The notes beneath the pieces are model-generated. The model did not search any database, was not told where the DNA came from, and was given only the letters and a program-made list of their open reading frames with translations. The position numbers were made by a program, and so were the translations under genes. A stretch of 64,000 nucleotides of DNA, taken from positions 7,994,873 through 8,058,872 of the forward strand of contig CM046853.1 in NCBI GenBank assembly GCA_025617745.1. Direction: 5' to 3'. The stretch is from Heliocidaris erythrogramma. Lineage: Eukaryota > Echinodermata > Echinoidea > Camarodonta > Echinometridae. Positions within the stretch are counted from its first letter, which is position 1; each line of letters starts with the position of its first letter. Of this stretch, positions 1 through 11,914 are shown piece after piece.

Positions 1-117
1 AATGTCACGGACAGACAAAATGCTATAGCTACTCTTAACCGATCAGGCTCAGGGTGCATGTTGGTTTGAATATTTTCTCTAGAGAAAATGGAGATTTATG
101 ATTCCATTACAGGGCAA

Positions 118-320
118 ATGAAAAAGAGAACCTCGCAAGATACGTCATGGCACCCTGGTCATGGAGTTGCCCATTTGTGTTTGATTAAGTACAACTTCAA
201 AAATTCATAACTTTAGTTTATTAATGTCTCATCGGATTTTGCCCAAAGTTTCTGATATCTTTCTTTCATTTTTCTGCTTCTTTTAAAATCAACTTGATAT
301 CAGGGTGGACTCCCAATTTA
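118..320 (+). repeat. Dispersed repeat, family A, copy 1
   Basis: This stretch shares an ordered set of words with 21098-21320 and 29578-29765: GCAAATG at the start, ACTTCAAAAATTC, CATTTTTCTGCTT, then AAATCAACT. The copies are diverged but collinear over roughly 190 bp. A reversed piece of the same family starts at about 63940 (CCACCCTGATTAC, AAAAGAAGCAGAA) and runs off the window. No ORF is present, so it looks like an old non-autonomous element. The element class is not recognised. Confidence 0.6.
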
Positions 321-654
321 TTTAAGTAAATCACAGTTCGCAGACGAGGAACAGATGTATTTTATTTTCAATATTGTGTTGCTTTCTAGACGTCTAACTC
401 GGGTTCACAATCATGAGTGATGATAGAAATAAAATTACTATTGTAAGAGTAATGATATAGTATAAACTTTCTGTTCTTGGAATAATACCAAGAAAATAAC
501 AAATTTTCTGTGTTCGTTCATATCGTATGATAACTTTATTGTGGGCATAATTTTGACCTGTCATTAATTTTGATTATGGCTTTCCTTTTTGGTTTTACAA
601 TTCGATAAATATTTTGAAACACATAACTTCATGCATGAAGAGTGCGTATCCGGA

Positions 655-1011
655 CAAGTACCCTGGACAATTACCCCCGGACAACTACCCCCAGACAACT
701 ACCCCGGGAAAACTACCCCCTAGGACAATTATACACCCAGGACAATTTACCCCTGGACAACTACCCCCAGGACAATCCCCCAAGTCAACTACCCCCAGAC
801 AACTACCACCAGGACAACTACCACCTGGACAATTACCCCCGTATAACTATACCCCCGGATTCTGTTGTCGGGGGGGGGGGGGGGGTAATTGTCCTGGGGT
901 AGTTGTCCGAGGAGTAGTTGTCCTGGGGTTATTGTCCTTGAGGGTAGTTGTCCAGGGGTATTTGTCCGGGGTAGATGTCCAGGGGTAGTTTTCCAGGGGT
1001 AGTTGTCCTAG
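655..1011. mobile_element. Foldback element built of 14-15 bp tandem repeats
   Basis: The left half (about 655-850) is a tandem array of GGACAAYTACCCCC units. The right half (about 890-1011) is the same unit reversed, GGGGTAGTTGTCC. A run of about 15 G separates them, so the whole stretch can fold into a long hairpin. The apparent ORFs here are only the repeat read in frame. Inverted arms made of short tandem units are the hallmark of foldback transposons such as the TU elements known from sea urchins; membership in that group is inference. A related fragment lies at 9690-9750. Confidence 0.7.
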
Positions 1012-4000
1012 AATCGAAGAGTGAATAACATAGCCAGGCTATTAATTAAAGCAGGAAGTTAAACTCCCTTCCCATCATTAAATCATGGACCTACTTCATA
1101 GTAGGTCCGTGATCAAATTCCTACCTCCCTGATGAAAGTAAGAAGTATTTTGACGATTTTACCCGGATCTGATCATTCAGCCGACACAGCGTGTAATCCG
1201 ACACTAGAATATGCGCCGAATAGGAGTGACCATGGCAACGGTCTAAACAATGAAACCCAGACTCTGACCCCTTGTATGAGTATTCCGGCACCCTCAAGGT
1301 AAGGTCACTGGGCCATAACGAACCCGTTGTGCGCTATAGATTCCTCCGTGCACAAGTTGCCGTTGTCCCGTTCACAAGCCGATTGGTATCGTGGTAGCTC
1401 ATGGTGATGAACTTTTGCTCCGGTACTATTATTACCAAAGTGAAAGAGGAATTACCTTATACGAAGACTTACTTTGAGGCAACATTTCTACATAATTTTC
1501 GTCTCTATAGTATATAATAAATATTGTATAAACATTTATTTTTAAAAATACACTGAATATATCTTGCGAAATGGACAAGACCTCTCACTAACCCGGAACA
1601 TACTGCTGAAGTTCTTTCGTCCATGGCTTGTATACCAACATCATTCACCTATCTCATCCAGGACACAAAACGTCACAACCCCATGTTGTATGTTTTCCAT
1701 CGCCGTGAATGCAATGGGATTTCGAAGATGACATCATAATTGCTTCATCAGTCATTAGGTTTGGATATACAGGTGTACTGAAAAATAAGTTTCCCTTCCT
1801 TCGCTAAGAACGGGTAGGTACTACATCGATATATCATTATTCAAAATATTGTTAAATATATATAGGCCTACACATACTATTCTGGCAAATTAAGCTATGG
1901 TGCATGAATATTGTCTCAATTTCATATGAACGTTTTACATGTCGATTGCAATAAGAGAAAAAGCTGCAATTTTAAACCAATGACAAAAGGTACGATAATA
2001 CGCCAGCGGCGGTCTGTACCAGACTGGAAGAAGAAGAAGAAGAAAAATTCGTGTAAAGTTAAGCAAAATAAATAAATATCAACATGATCAATGACAGCTG
2101 ATAAATGGGGGCAGAAGTTAGGATGTTTGTTCATGTAAGTAGAGCAGCTGTGGAATATAAGTGATTTTTTTCATTTTTATAATCCCTATAATTATGAAAT
2201 ATGTGAAATTATTTTCATGGTGGGTTTTCAGTGTCATGATTGCATGTTGAATAACAGTAAATATATTTTTAAGGAAGATGAAATACTCAAAAGCCCTTGG
2301 GGATACTCGATTATTATTTTCTATATAATGATTATAAGAATGATCTATGATATTTTGATCTAAACAAGACAGCGAATTGAATGGATTTCGTTGCATATTT
2401 CTATCTATATTCTTCAATTTGATCAAGGAGGTACCTCCCTGGTTTGATAAACTATAATTATATATATGACTGTAATTTTCTCTGGGAGATGGAGAAAAAC
2501 AATGATAGTTTTCTATTCTGATTTCAAGAGAAAAAAAAAAAATGAAAGAAGCTCTAATAGCAGAATTCTAAGGAATATCCAGTATCGATGTTAAATGAAA
2601 TTGCAAGCATTTATTTTTATATTGGGATTATACTTTAGAGAGGATTTGTGATTAAATTAGGCCAATTCATTTTGTCACTTGGCCTGTATCCGTTTTACCC
2701 AAATAATTATGAGGTAAAAGGGCCCACGTGAAGGGACAGGCCAGGCATGACAGGTTTGAAATTATATAAGTCCTTTGCCTGAAAATCAAAATGTTTAAAC
2801 CCAGTCAGAGACATCGTTTATGGACACAGAAAACATGTAGACTCGACATGCTCAACAATATTTTTGTCTCGCGATGATGCGACGGCATATGCTAGTATAT
2901 ATCGGCATATCAATATTATGTGAGCCTGACTTTTAGAAAATCTCTTTGTTGTTGCTTTTATGTACTTTCCAATCTCTTATCCCCAAAAGCAAAAGGAAAA
3001 TTTCAAAAATACCAGATCGTTCAGCCATTCATTGGATGAAAGCATGGATGAAAGCATGATTTTGTTCTATTATCCATGCTCTATGACGCGTGTTTATAAT
3101 TATGGTTGCCAAGCTCAGCTTTAAACATGGTGCACGAGCTCTTTTCTCTCACGGTATATATATTTAGTGAAAATCAATATGAACTTTAATTCCTATTACG
3201 ACAGCTACTTTCAATGGCCTAGCCTTGATTCGTCAAACCGCTTACCGATTGTAAATGAATGTAAATAAAGATATTGTAGACGCCTTTAATATATCAACAT
3301 TTCTGACATTATAATAACCCATGCAAGGTATGAACGCTTGGAATGGCTATAAATGAAATCTACCCTGATGAAACAAAAGAAGAGATGGGACATATAAAAC
3401 CTACCTTATTCATATTGAATATGACATTTCCATTTTTCTTACATAAGATGGTATTCAATCCACGTCTAAATACATGTTTGCACAATATTAATTTAAAGTT
3501 TTAGTTTTGCGTTATTTAAGTGCCTTCAGGTAATTTCAAAGGCTGTTTATTTGCCTATAATTTTGTGAATTCAATTAAAAATCCATTGTAAGACTAAATT
3601 AATAATCTTATAAACGAATGTGAGAAAGAAATGTCTAACAACCGAGTATTACTAGAGTAAGTGTGCGAAGAAAGCTAAGAATATCTTAGTGGGTTTTCAC
3701 GATGTGATTTTTGCTGATCCAAACGGTCCCAATGATACATCCACTATAATGAAACAACCTTTTCATAATTAATTGCATGCATGCCATTCCACATTGTCAG
3801 AAGTCAAAATTATCTTTAACATGATTAACAGGAACACACATTTTATTATTAAAAAAACACAGAAAATTAATGTCCACTCCTGCATGGTGCGTTGGACAAA
3901 GCGCTGTACAATTTATTAATATTTATTTCTACAAAATAATTCCTAAAAAATAATATAATGCATGTGCAAATAGTCACCTCTGCATTCTGATGTTCAGACC

Positions 4001-5450
4001 AATTAATATTTGATCATCGTCAGAAATCGTTACCTATTATAAGCTTCGATAACCATCTCATTATTTGCACCATTCCAGTATGACACTGTCATAATCAATT
4101 ATATACTAATGGATTTTGTTGCGGAATGACTTCCATAGCCTAATGACATGTATATCGAGATTAAATTATTGCAGAAAGTATTATAATGCCAAGCTTTGCA
4201 AAATACATAAGTCTTTTAGTTGGCAGCTGCATAATAGTTACATGTAATTCAATTCCTGATCATTAAAGACTCTATTGACAGCTCAGATACAAGATAGAAG
4301 GTATATGCAAGTATAGTGGGAAAAGAGAGAGGGGAGGAGGGGAGATTTCATTGTGAAACATATGGAGATAGATGAATAGATAAACGGAAGGAATTGAGAG
4401 GAGGGGATAGAAAGACAAAGTGAGAAAGAGAGTGAGAGGGAGATAGCATTATTCCATACAGCTTGACATTTTGATGCCACTATCACAGACAAATAACCAT
4501 TATACTCGTGCTGCCGTATTCAACAAGAACGCCCTTGTATGCCATTCATAATGCTAAGATTGTACATGCATGTATCGCTCCCACTATCCCGTGTCAGTTC
4601 TATCGGCCGTTTTGTTATTTGGTTGTCATGGAGTTAATAAACAAAATAGTGTCGAATTACAGTCACCACACACATGCAGACCATGTTTGTACCAAAGTGT
4701 TATTCATTTAAGAAGAGAAGGAATGGGAAGAGAATAGAAAAGAGACGACTTTGAGACATTGTTCTAAAATCGGACGAAAATGATGTAGGCCTACCTTGCA
4801 AGGCCCTGGTGGAGCTAGTTGCAGAAATATTGACACATCATTTTGCCGTGGTTCACTTTTAGCCATTGAGAACAGTCTAATGACAATGTGTCATATTCAA
4901 TATATATACTGAATGATATCATAATATATATATATTTTGATATATATTGATATATAATATTGTAAGGAGATATATTGTATTGTATTTATTTGTCTTTCTG
5001 TAATAATTCCTGATTTTACAACATTCGTGACATTGGTAATAGTAATACAAACATACTTCATTAATATTACAGAGGTATCATAATTCAAGAATATTGTTCA
5101 GAAAGACGAGGTAGCCTGGTAGAAGCATGGCTTGTTGTATCAGGCTCCTCATAAAATAGCAAAACTAGACCGTATAAGAACACAAACTTCATACATTGTG
5201 ATATATGGTATAGATACTTGAGAAACATAATATGACAATATTTACAATGAAACATGGAATCTAATCTAGGAAGAACACAGAAAGAGAAAGACAGGACGAG
5301 CCTAGACGAATACATGAACAAAACAAGAACAAGATAACAGACAAAAATCACAAGACTATTTAACAACACATGGGAGATAAATCGCTACGCTTTCACAACT
5401 GGAGTTGTACATATATTCTAGCATGATGTATAGGTGTAGAGAGTAGTACA
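1012..5450. other. Intergenic, AT-rich, no gene seen
   Basis: I see no convincing exon here. Small items are a 25-bp inverted repeat at 1086-1110 (GGACCTACT against AGTAGGTCC), a GAA-tailed repeat end at 1989-2045, a purine-rich GA tract at 4318-4450 and an AT-dinucleotide-rich stretch at 4918-4985. The short ORFs have low-complexity or AT-driven composition with no protein-family character. Confidence 0.5.
1989..2045 (+). repeat. GAA-tailed dispersed repeat end, copy 1
   Basis: The sequence around CGGCGGTCTGTAC followed by CTGGAAGAAGAAGAAGAA recurs at 36055-36103 with the same order and only a few differences. A conserved block ending in a simple GAA tail is what the 3' end of a non-LTR retroelement or SINE looks like. 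The body of the element is absent at both sites. Confidence 0.5.
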
Positions 5451-5477
5451 CGAATTACACTTTTTATAATCCCACAC

Positions 5478-5634
5478 AGTAATGTTCCAAAAGGGACTCT
5501 TTCAATTTTCGCTTAAATTCAGGCACACTAGCTGCCCCAGTAAGGCCTTTCCAAAATTTGGGGCTAGCGTAAATCAAAGTCCTTCGTGAAAATTTGCTTC
5601 TAAGAAACGGTAAATGATAGCCTGAAGCTTGTCT
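5478..5634 (-). pseudogene. Non-LTR retrotransposon remnant (C-terminal tail of the reverse-transcriptase ORF)
   Basis: On the minus strand the translation holds LPFLRSKFSRRTLIYASPKF followed by W and then FKRKLKESLLEHY. The pattern 'R...R..L.YASPKFWN-L... FKRKLK..LL' is typical of the extreme C-terminus of the ORF2 polyprotein of animal LINEs, just before the 3' UTR. No reverse-transcriptase core motifs are present, so this is a short 5'-truncated copy. An AAT microsatellite at 5636-5660 lies directly upstream of it on the minus strand. Confidence 0.6.
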
Positions 5635-5906
5635 AATAATAATAATAATAATAATAATATGAACATTTGTATTGCGCCGGTATCCATCATGAGAGATGCT
5701 CATGGCGCAGATTATTAGTATAATAATAATTATTCTAATGTATACATGTATCTCAAAGCATTCGCTTGGATCCAGCTGAGGCACGCGGCTTGTCTTTGTT
5801 CAAAACTCACCTGCCCCGACAAAGGAATTAATTAATAAGGTTGAAGATTAATTTTGTCAATCTGTCGGTCAATTGAATCTGCAGGTGTCGCCGAAACCAC
5901 TGACCC

Positions 5907-5977
5907 GTCTCCGTGGTCTGGTGGTTAAGGCATTGGCATTCTAAGCCAGTAACCCGGGTTCGATTCCCGGCGCAGAC
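5907..5977 (+). tRNA. tRNA-like sequence, anticodon loop reads TCT (Arg) - tRNA gene or tRNA-derived element
   Basis: A 71-nt stretch folds as a tRNA. The acceptor stem is GTCTCCG against CGCAGAC with one C-C mismatch. There is an A-box-like TGGTCTGGTGG, an anticodon stem TTGGC/GCCAG with the 7-nt loop ATTCTAA (anticodon TCT, with T at position 33), and a T-arm with the perfect B box GGTTCGATTCC inside a 5-bp stem. A T5 run at 5979-5983 would terminate RNA polymerase III. The D-stem is weak (a C-C mismatch and wobble pairs), so it may be the head of a SINE or a pseudogene rather than a working tRNA. Confidence 0.55.
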
Positions 5978-6072
5978 ATTTTTCAGTCTTTTTTGCAAAA
6001 ATTTCAAAAAGGGAGGACAGCTCTGATGGGGAATTATTCTCTCATACTCATTTCTCACAGTTGTATTTATTT

Positions 6073-6073
<1 letters not shown>

Positions 6074-6106
<33 letters not shown>

Positions 6107-6302
6107 CCACGTTTACATGGCTTTACTTCCGAGGACAACTATTGTTCCTCTATTGTTACTCGTCCTCGGACAGTCGACGGAATAAGGCATAAATTCATTG
6201 TTCGACGTTCGAGGACTATTGTCCGGCTTCCGAGGACCATTGTTGTCATGATTTTTTTTTTGTTCTCTGTCCGAAAATGTCCTCGGACATAATGCTAAAC
6301 AA

Positions 6303-6340
<38 letters not shown>

Positions 6341-6548
6341 ACATGGCTTTACTTCCGAGGACAACTATTGTTCCTCTATTGTTACTCGTCCTCGGACAGT
6401 CGACGGAATAAGGCATAAATTCATTGTTCGACGTTCGAGGACTATTGTCCGGCTTCCGAGGACCATTGTTGTCATGATTTTTTTTTTGTTCTCTGTCCGA
6501 AAATGTCCTCGGACATAATGCTAAACAAACGCACGCGCGCGCGCACAC
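6074..6548. repeat. 226-bp tandem duplication with CA microsatellites
   Basis: The block from GTTTACATGG (6111) to AACAAACGCAC is repeated almost exactly starting at 6337, a period of 226 bp. Each copy is preceded by a CA-dinucleotide run (6074-6104 and 6304-6336), and the second ends in a GCGCGC/CACA run. Inside each copy TTCCGAGGACAA-like words occur in both orientations, so the unit is itself partly palindromic. The high identity of the copies indicates a recent duplication. Confidence 0.85.
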
Positions 6549-7747
6549 TACTAATATTAATATTTTAATTTCCGTCGCAGAACTATTTGAACTACATGTA
6601 TATAGAAGTTGAAATTCAAGTTGTAATTGAACATGAAATTGGCAGTCCTTTTAAAACGGGGAGACCGAAATGCTTCCGTTTAGCAACAGTGCAACTAGAT
6701 TTTATAGAAATGAGGAAAAAAAAAAAGACGGTATACTTTCTTGTACATGGATAGAAGTAGATATAGCCTAGAACCCCTGTTCTTTAAGTGCGGCCAATGG
6801 GCCACTTGCGGTCCGCGAAACGATTTCATGCGGCCCGCCAAAAATATCTGTAGTACAAAAAAATCTTGTTTTATGTACTATGTTGATATAATAATACATC
6901 ATCCTAACTATTGGTATGAATAAAATTAACTTTTTGCTCGCATATCAAATTTTATTCTTTCCCTGCTCTACCATATATATTTTTTAATCAAACGAAGAAA
7001 AAATGAGGTGGGGGTATTCTAAAATCGTTCAACCGTCCTTAAATGAACCATTCGGGTATGTATACATTAACGTCTAAGATGGGGGTGGGGCTGCAGCCCT
7101 CTCCCCCGAGAATATCAAAAAAATTCCTGCATTCGGGCACCCGCCATCTCATTTTACAAAGATCTCTCCTTTGTGATTAGAAGCCATTGTTTAACATGCA
7201 GTTTTTAAATAGTGTATGCCTACTTGGTATACAATAGGCCTGTTATACAAAGGAAACCCGTCATCTCAAGATAGTGAAAAAGAAATTATTTATGCTATCT
7301 GTGTTGTATTAGAGAGAGGCTTTCTTGAAAGCTAAATATCACAAAATTTTCAGAATCTCAACAGCGCGAGTCCTTCTGTCCATACTGATGCAGGCAATGC
7401 ATGGCATACACACGATTTCAATCATCATTAATTTTGATTAATCTCCATTATTTCATCATCGCCATCTGCATCGATGGGCATGCACCTGTGTAGTAAATAT
7501 CTAATGAGTATGACCATATGTGTCGCTTGGTCATTGAAATTGTTAATGATTTAAATACAATTTTTTTTCAGAAAAGATAGACATGCAGCCTTCATCTTGT
7601 TTGTTATCACTTCCATTTCCACTCTTCCTTTTTACCGACGGATTAATAGGACTACGAGGTTGTCATTTTTATGCCTCCGCCCACCGTAGATGGTAGCCGG
7701 AGGCATTATGTTTTCGTGTCGTCCGTCCGTCCGTCCGTCCCCTTTTC

Positions 7748-8195
7748 GTTCTCGCGATAACTTCAAAACTGTTTTTTTTTGGATCAGTTTGTAACTTGGC
7801 CCATGTATGCATATGTGAGGGACGATGAACTGATTAGATTTTGGGGTCTCAAGGTCAAAGGTCAAAGAGGTAATTATGTACATAAAAATGGTTAGTTCTC
7901 GCAATAACTGAAGAACTGTTTTACAGATCAGCTTCTAACATGGCCCATGTTTGCATATGGGAGGGACGATGAACTGATTAGATTTTAGGGTCTCAAGGTC
8001 AAAGGTCAGAGGCGTCATTATGTACATAAAAATGGTTCGTTCTCGCAATAACTTCAGAATTGTTTGACGGATCAACCTCTAACTTGGCCCATGTAAGCAT
8101 ATGTGAGGGACGATGAACTGATTAGATTTTAGGGTCTCAAGGTCAAAGTTCATAGAGGTCATTATATACATAAAAATGGTTTGGTATGTATGGAG
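7748..8195 (+). repeat. Tandem array, about 145-bp units with DR1-like half-site pairs
   Basis: Three units start with GTTCTCGC(G/A)ATAACT at 7748, 7895 and 8039. Each contains TTGGCCCATGT, GAGGGACGATGAACTGATTA and AAGGTCAAAGGTCA or a near variant. The last is a direct repeat of AGGTCA with a one-base spacer. No coding potential is visible. Confidence 0.8.
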
Positions 8196-8239
8196 TCTAG
8201 GCCTACCTATTTTAGAAATTTCAAGGGGACAGTGGTCTA

Positions 8240-8870
8240 TTTGCTATAAAATATCGGGGTCTGCTCGCTAGTCATAAGGACCGCTATTCATAAAAAAAAA
8301 TTATTCATAAGGACCGCTATTCATAATAAGACATAAGGGTTGCTATTCATAAGGGTAATTATTCATAAGGACTGCCATTCATAATAAGACATAAGGATCG
8401 CTATTCATAATATGGAAAGAGGGTCGCTATTCATAATTCCAAATCAGGGTCGTTAATCATAAGGGTCCCTATTCATAATACGAAAATAGGGTCGCTATTC
8501 ATAAAGGTCGCTATTCATAAAGTTCGCTATTCATAAACGTCAATATTCATAAGGGTCGCTATTCATAATCACAGAATAGGGTCGCTATTCATAATAACAT
8601 AAGAGGGTCGCTATTCATAATCGGAGAAGAGGGTCGCTATTCATAATCACAAAAGAGGGTCGCTATTCATAATCACATAAGAGGGTCGCTATTCATAATC
8701 GGAGAAGAGGGTCGCTATTCATAATCACAAAAGAGGGTCGCTATTCATAATCACAGAAGAGGGTCGCTATTCATAATCGGAGAAGAGGGTCGCTATTCAT
8801 AATCACTAAAGAGGGTCGCTGTTCATAATCACAGAAGAGGGTCGCTATTCATAATCAAAGAAGATGGTTG
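8240..8870 (+). repeat. Left minisatellite arm, GGGTCGCTATTCATAATC units
   Basis: About twenty copies of a roughly 27-bp unit, GGGTCGCTATTCATAATC plus a variable AGAAGA-type spacer, run in one direction. The outer end carries CTCGCTAGTCATAAGGACCG, which reappears inverted at the outer end of the right arm near 12600. The outer units are more degenerate and the inner units more uniform, as expected if inner units were homogenised recently. Confidence 0.85.
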
Positions 8871-10753
8871 TCATTTAAATCAAATAAGAAAGGGATATGG
8901 AGGAAGGACAACCCAAGGCCCAACGGTATTGTATTTAAGAAAGCTCTATACAATGCATTTCCGGTTTTTGTCAAATATATCCCTATTTTCTAAAAAAGTG
9001 AACTATATTTATCAATACTCCCCACACTTTGAAAGGCGCTTTGCCAGTGCCTTAATAATTAAAAAAACGATGTCTAATCCATACATCTACGTGGGAGGAG
9101 AGGACACCCCCCCCATCCACACACCCACATACACACAGACATGTGCTTTGTTTTGAATAGTGGAGTGTCATTGCCACACCTATTTTAGAGTTAGGGGAAG
9201 TACTGGTTGTCTATTTATGTACCCTTTTCGTTCTTTCTTTTTTCTTTTTCCTCCTCTCTCTCTCTCTCTTCCTCTTTCCTTCCTTTTCCAGCTTCTTGTT
9301 TCTTTGTTTCTGCATGGTTTTCTGCAAGACATGGACCTCTTGCTTGTACTCTTATTTCCTTTTGTATACTGTTTACGTAGATTTATCATGGAATAATTAT
9401 TGTCATGCCTCTTTCTCAATGTGTTAATATATTTTTGATACATGTGCATTAATATATTTTTCTGTATTCATTCTTATCCATCACGTGCAATTTTTTATGC
9501 TTGAAATTGGGAAATCAGATTGTAACACAATTTGTATCCTTGTTGCATGACAATGAATGAATCACTGAATCATCCAGATCCTCCCGTTTCTCAACTCCTG
9601 TGAATCCTTAGCCTTTATCTCAAGTTCCAGCAATCGTCCATTTGGGGGGAGATGAGGGGAAAGTTGGGCGGGGAGGAGGGGGGGGGGGGGATTCTCGTAG
9701 GGGGTATTTGTCCTGGAGATTAGTTGTAGGGGTAGTTGTCCGGATACGGGCTTAGAAATTGCCGTGAAAAATTTGTTTTCGTTTTTATTTTGGGGTGGGA
9801 TAGTAATATTTTCATAATACGTGATTTTAGTAATGTACAATTCATTGGCATCTACCGTTTTTACAGTGTGCCCCTGTTTATGGGCATGGATGGGAATGAA
9901 GTATGCCCTCCCACGGTTGGGACTTTCAAATTTCCCCGAGTTAAAAATCACCTCTCAGAGCATTTGAGTGCATGTTCTTTCATGGTAATTACTAACTTAT
10001 TTATTTCATTATATTCTTTGAAATCTTTATTTCGGTCTTCCTTATCATAATCTTAACAAAAATCATGACAAAAATTATCACCATGTTGATCGATCGTGAT
10101 CCTATGAATAATAATCATCATGGTCATCCTCCTCCTCCTGATCATATTATTTGATCATGTCATTTATTGAAGGTGAATTATGGCGGGGGGATGATACAAG
10201 CCAATCCTACAGGCCACCCCCCCCCCCCCCCCCCCCATTACAAGGGCATGCGCATCATGTATTTTCTATGTTTGTTTGATCTTAATTCAATTCTATCAAA
10301 TTTATTCCCATTTCTTTATACTGTAAAGCATATTGGTTGTATGTATGTAAACAACCACAGGACCAACAGCTTTAACCCTAACTGAGCCAGGTTATTTTAG
10401 ACCCATCTCACAGCCGGGGGTGGGGGGCTGATTCCGCCCCCTAAGATCTCGGCCGTCCACCGCGCATTCGCAACGAAAATCGGCACACACGTCGCCGACC
10501 ACGTAATCTACAAAACTGTATAGTCAATTTCTCCGAAAAATTTAATAACTAATTAATTATGCTAATTTATGCATAAAATTAATTTGCTCTAATTAATTAA
10601 TTAAAGCCCCAAAACTGCTCATTTTTGGTATAGAGACTCTTTGTCAGATTCTGATCAAATAAACCGGTAAAAATCCTTCTTTTCTTATGTTTTTTATTGT
10701 TTTTTCGATGGAATTTGTCGGCGACACTATTTTAATCCTAAACAACATAAAAT
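8871..10753. other. Interior of the foldback element, no gene seen
   Basis: The interior holds a CT-rich tract (9226-9290), a G-rich tract with a poly-G run (about 9650-9692), a remnant of the GGGGTAGTTGTCC minisatellite (9693-9745) and a poly-C run of about 21 (10217-10237). ORFs of up to 129 aa overlap these simple tracts and show no family character. Confidence 0.45.
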
Positions 10754-10929
10754 TAAACGAAGAAGCTTGACTGGGGAGGAATTTTTAATTTGTAAACAAA
10801 TCTTTCGGCATATTACTCCCAGTGTTTATTCATTACAGATCGAGCATACGATCTTTAACACTGGGAGTAATATGCCGAAAGATTTGTTTACAAATTAAAA
10901 ATTCCTCCCCAGTCAAGCTTCTTCGTTTA
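10754..10929. repeat. Perfect 73-bp inverted repeat (hairpin)
   Basis: Bases 10754-10826 and 10857-10929 are reverse complements along their length, separated by a 30-nt loop that contains GATCGAGCATACGATC. The right arm plus part of the loop recurs at 11122-11193 in direct orientation. The lack of mismatches suggests a recent origin or gene conversion between the arms. Confidence 0.9.
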
Positions 10930-11023
10930 CTAACCATTGTCTACGGCGGACCGTTTGAATATTAATGAGTCAGAAAGAAGAGGATCTTGGGTATTTGATT
11001 CTAGTTCGTCGTGACTTGGCCGT

Positions 11024-11095
11024 GAACCAGAATAGCCTGGTGGTTAAGTCGCTGCCCAGCAAGCAGTAGATGACAGGTTCGAATCCCGCTGGTTC
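11024..11095 (+). tRNA. tRNA-like sequence, anticodon loop reads AGC (Ala) - probably tRNA-derived element
   Basis: A 72-nt stretch has a perfect 7-bp acceptor stem (GAACCAG against CTGGTTC). It also has an A-box-like AGCCTGGTGG, an anticodon stem GCTGC/GCAGT with the loop CCAGCAA (anticodon AGC, but C instead of T at position 33) and a B box GGTTCGAATCC. The T-stem has mismatches. A T6 run starts three bases after the tRNA body (11099-11104), a fitting RNA polymerase III terminator. The missing U33 and weak T-stem argue for a tRNA-derived element or pseudogene. It sits between two copies of the hairpin sequence. Confidence 0.5.
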
Positions 11096-11121
11096 CAATT
11101 TTTTCTGACTTGTGTTTTTCA

Positions 11122-11193
11122 TTACAGATCGAGCATACGATCTTTAACACTGGGAGTAATATGCCGAAAGATTTGTTTACAAATTAAAAATTA
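11122..11193 (+). repeat. Third copy of the hairpin arm
   Basis: This repeats 10833-10904 (loop plus right arm of the hairpin) in the same orientation and almost exactly. The two direct copies bracket the tRNA-like sequence, so the segment 10930-11121 looks inserted or captured. Confidence 0.85.
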
Positions 11194-11914
11194 ATTGTTT
11201 TTAAACAGTAAAAGTAAAAATAATGAAACATTTATGAATTTTAGCTGGAAAGCTTGCCAATTTGGTGATGAGAACTCTTTGCGTGCTCCCCAGGGGGGTG
11301 GATGCAGGGAGGGGGAGATTCCCCCATAGAGTTGTTAGGGGTATGTAACTACATGTATATGGTTTCCCCCCTCCCGTGCGAAAGCTCTGACGTTTTATAG
11401 CAAATCTGAGATAAAGATAATGGCTCGTCGCAGCAATACTGCACTGTATGTAACAGGGGTGGGTGCATGGAGAGGGGGGGGGGGGGGGGGGGGGGTCCCT
11501 CAGACGTTTTGTAGCAAATTTGAGAGAAAGATAAAGGCTCGTACATTTAGCACCTCCTTTTAGGCGGAAAGTTAGTTCGACACCCACGCAATGCTGCACT
11601 GCATGTATCAGGGGTGGGTGCATGGATGGGGAAGTACTTCCCCCTCCCCACGGGAAGCGCGAATACTGACGCAAATTTCGTAGCTTTTATCGTTCTCTTC
11701 CTCCGCTTCCTCATGCTTTTTCGCTCTCGCCTGTTTTTAAGGGGTGTATTTGTTTCATCGCCCGTCCCCATATTAGCTCGACACAGCCGTGGGGTGTCTA
11801 CATCCCATCCAATATTATTATTTTTGTTCTTTCATATTTGAGTGTTCATTGAACAATGAAAATCATATTATAATATTTGACAAATAATCCTAACCCTAAC
11901 CTATTCTTCGATTA
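11194..11914. other. Low-complexity interior with GGGTGGATGCAGGG-like repeats
   Basis: Three diverged blocks (about 11280, 11450 and 11600) share CAGGGGTGGGTGCATGG followed by G- or C-rich tracts and TTTTATAGCAAATCTGAGA-like words. They form an irregular direct repeat of roughly 150 bp. ORFs here are by-products of the C/G runs. Confidence 0.5.

Noticed and set aside
11201-11674. 157-aa minus-strand ORF with poly-Pro
   Set aside because: Pro runs come from poly-G/C tracts. No splice, start or family support.
11889-11901. Telomere-like CCTAACCCTAACC
   Set aside because: Fewer than three units, inside a transposon-rich region.
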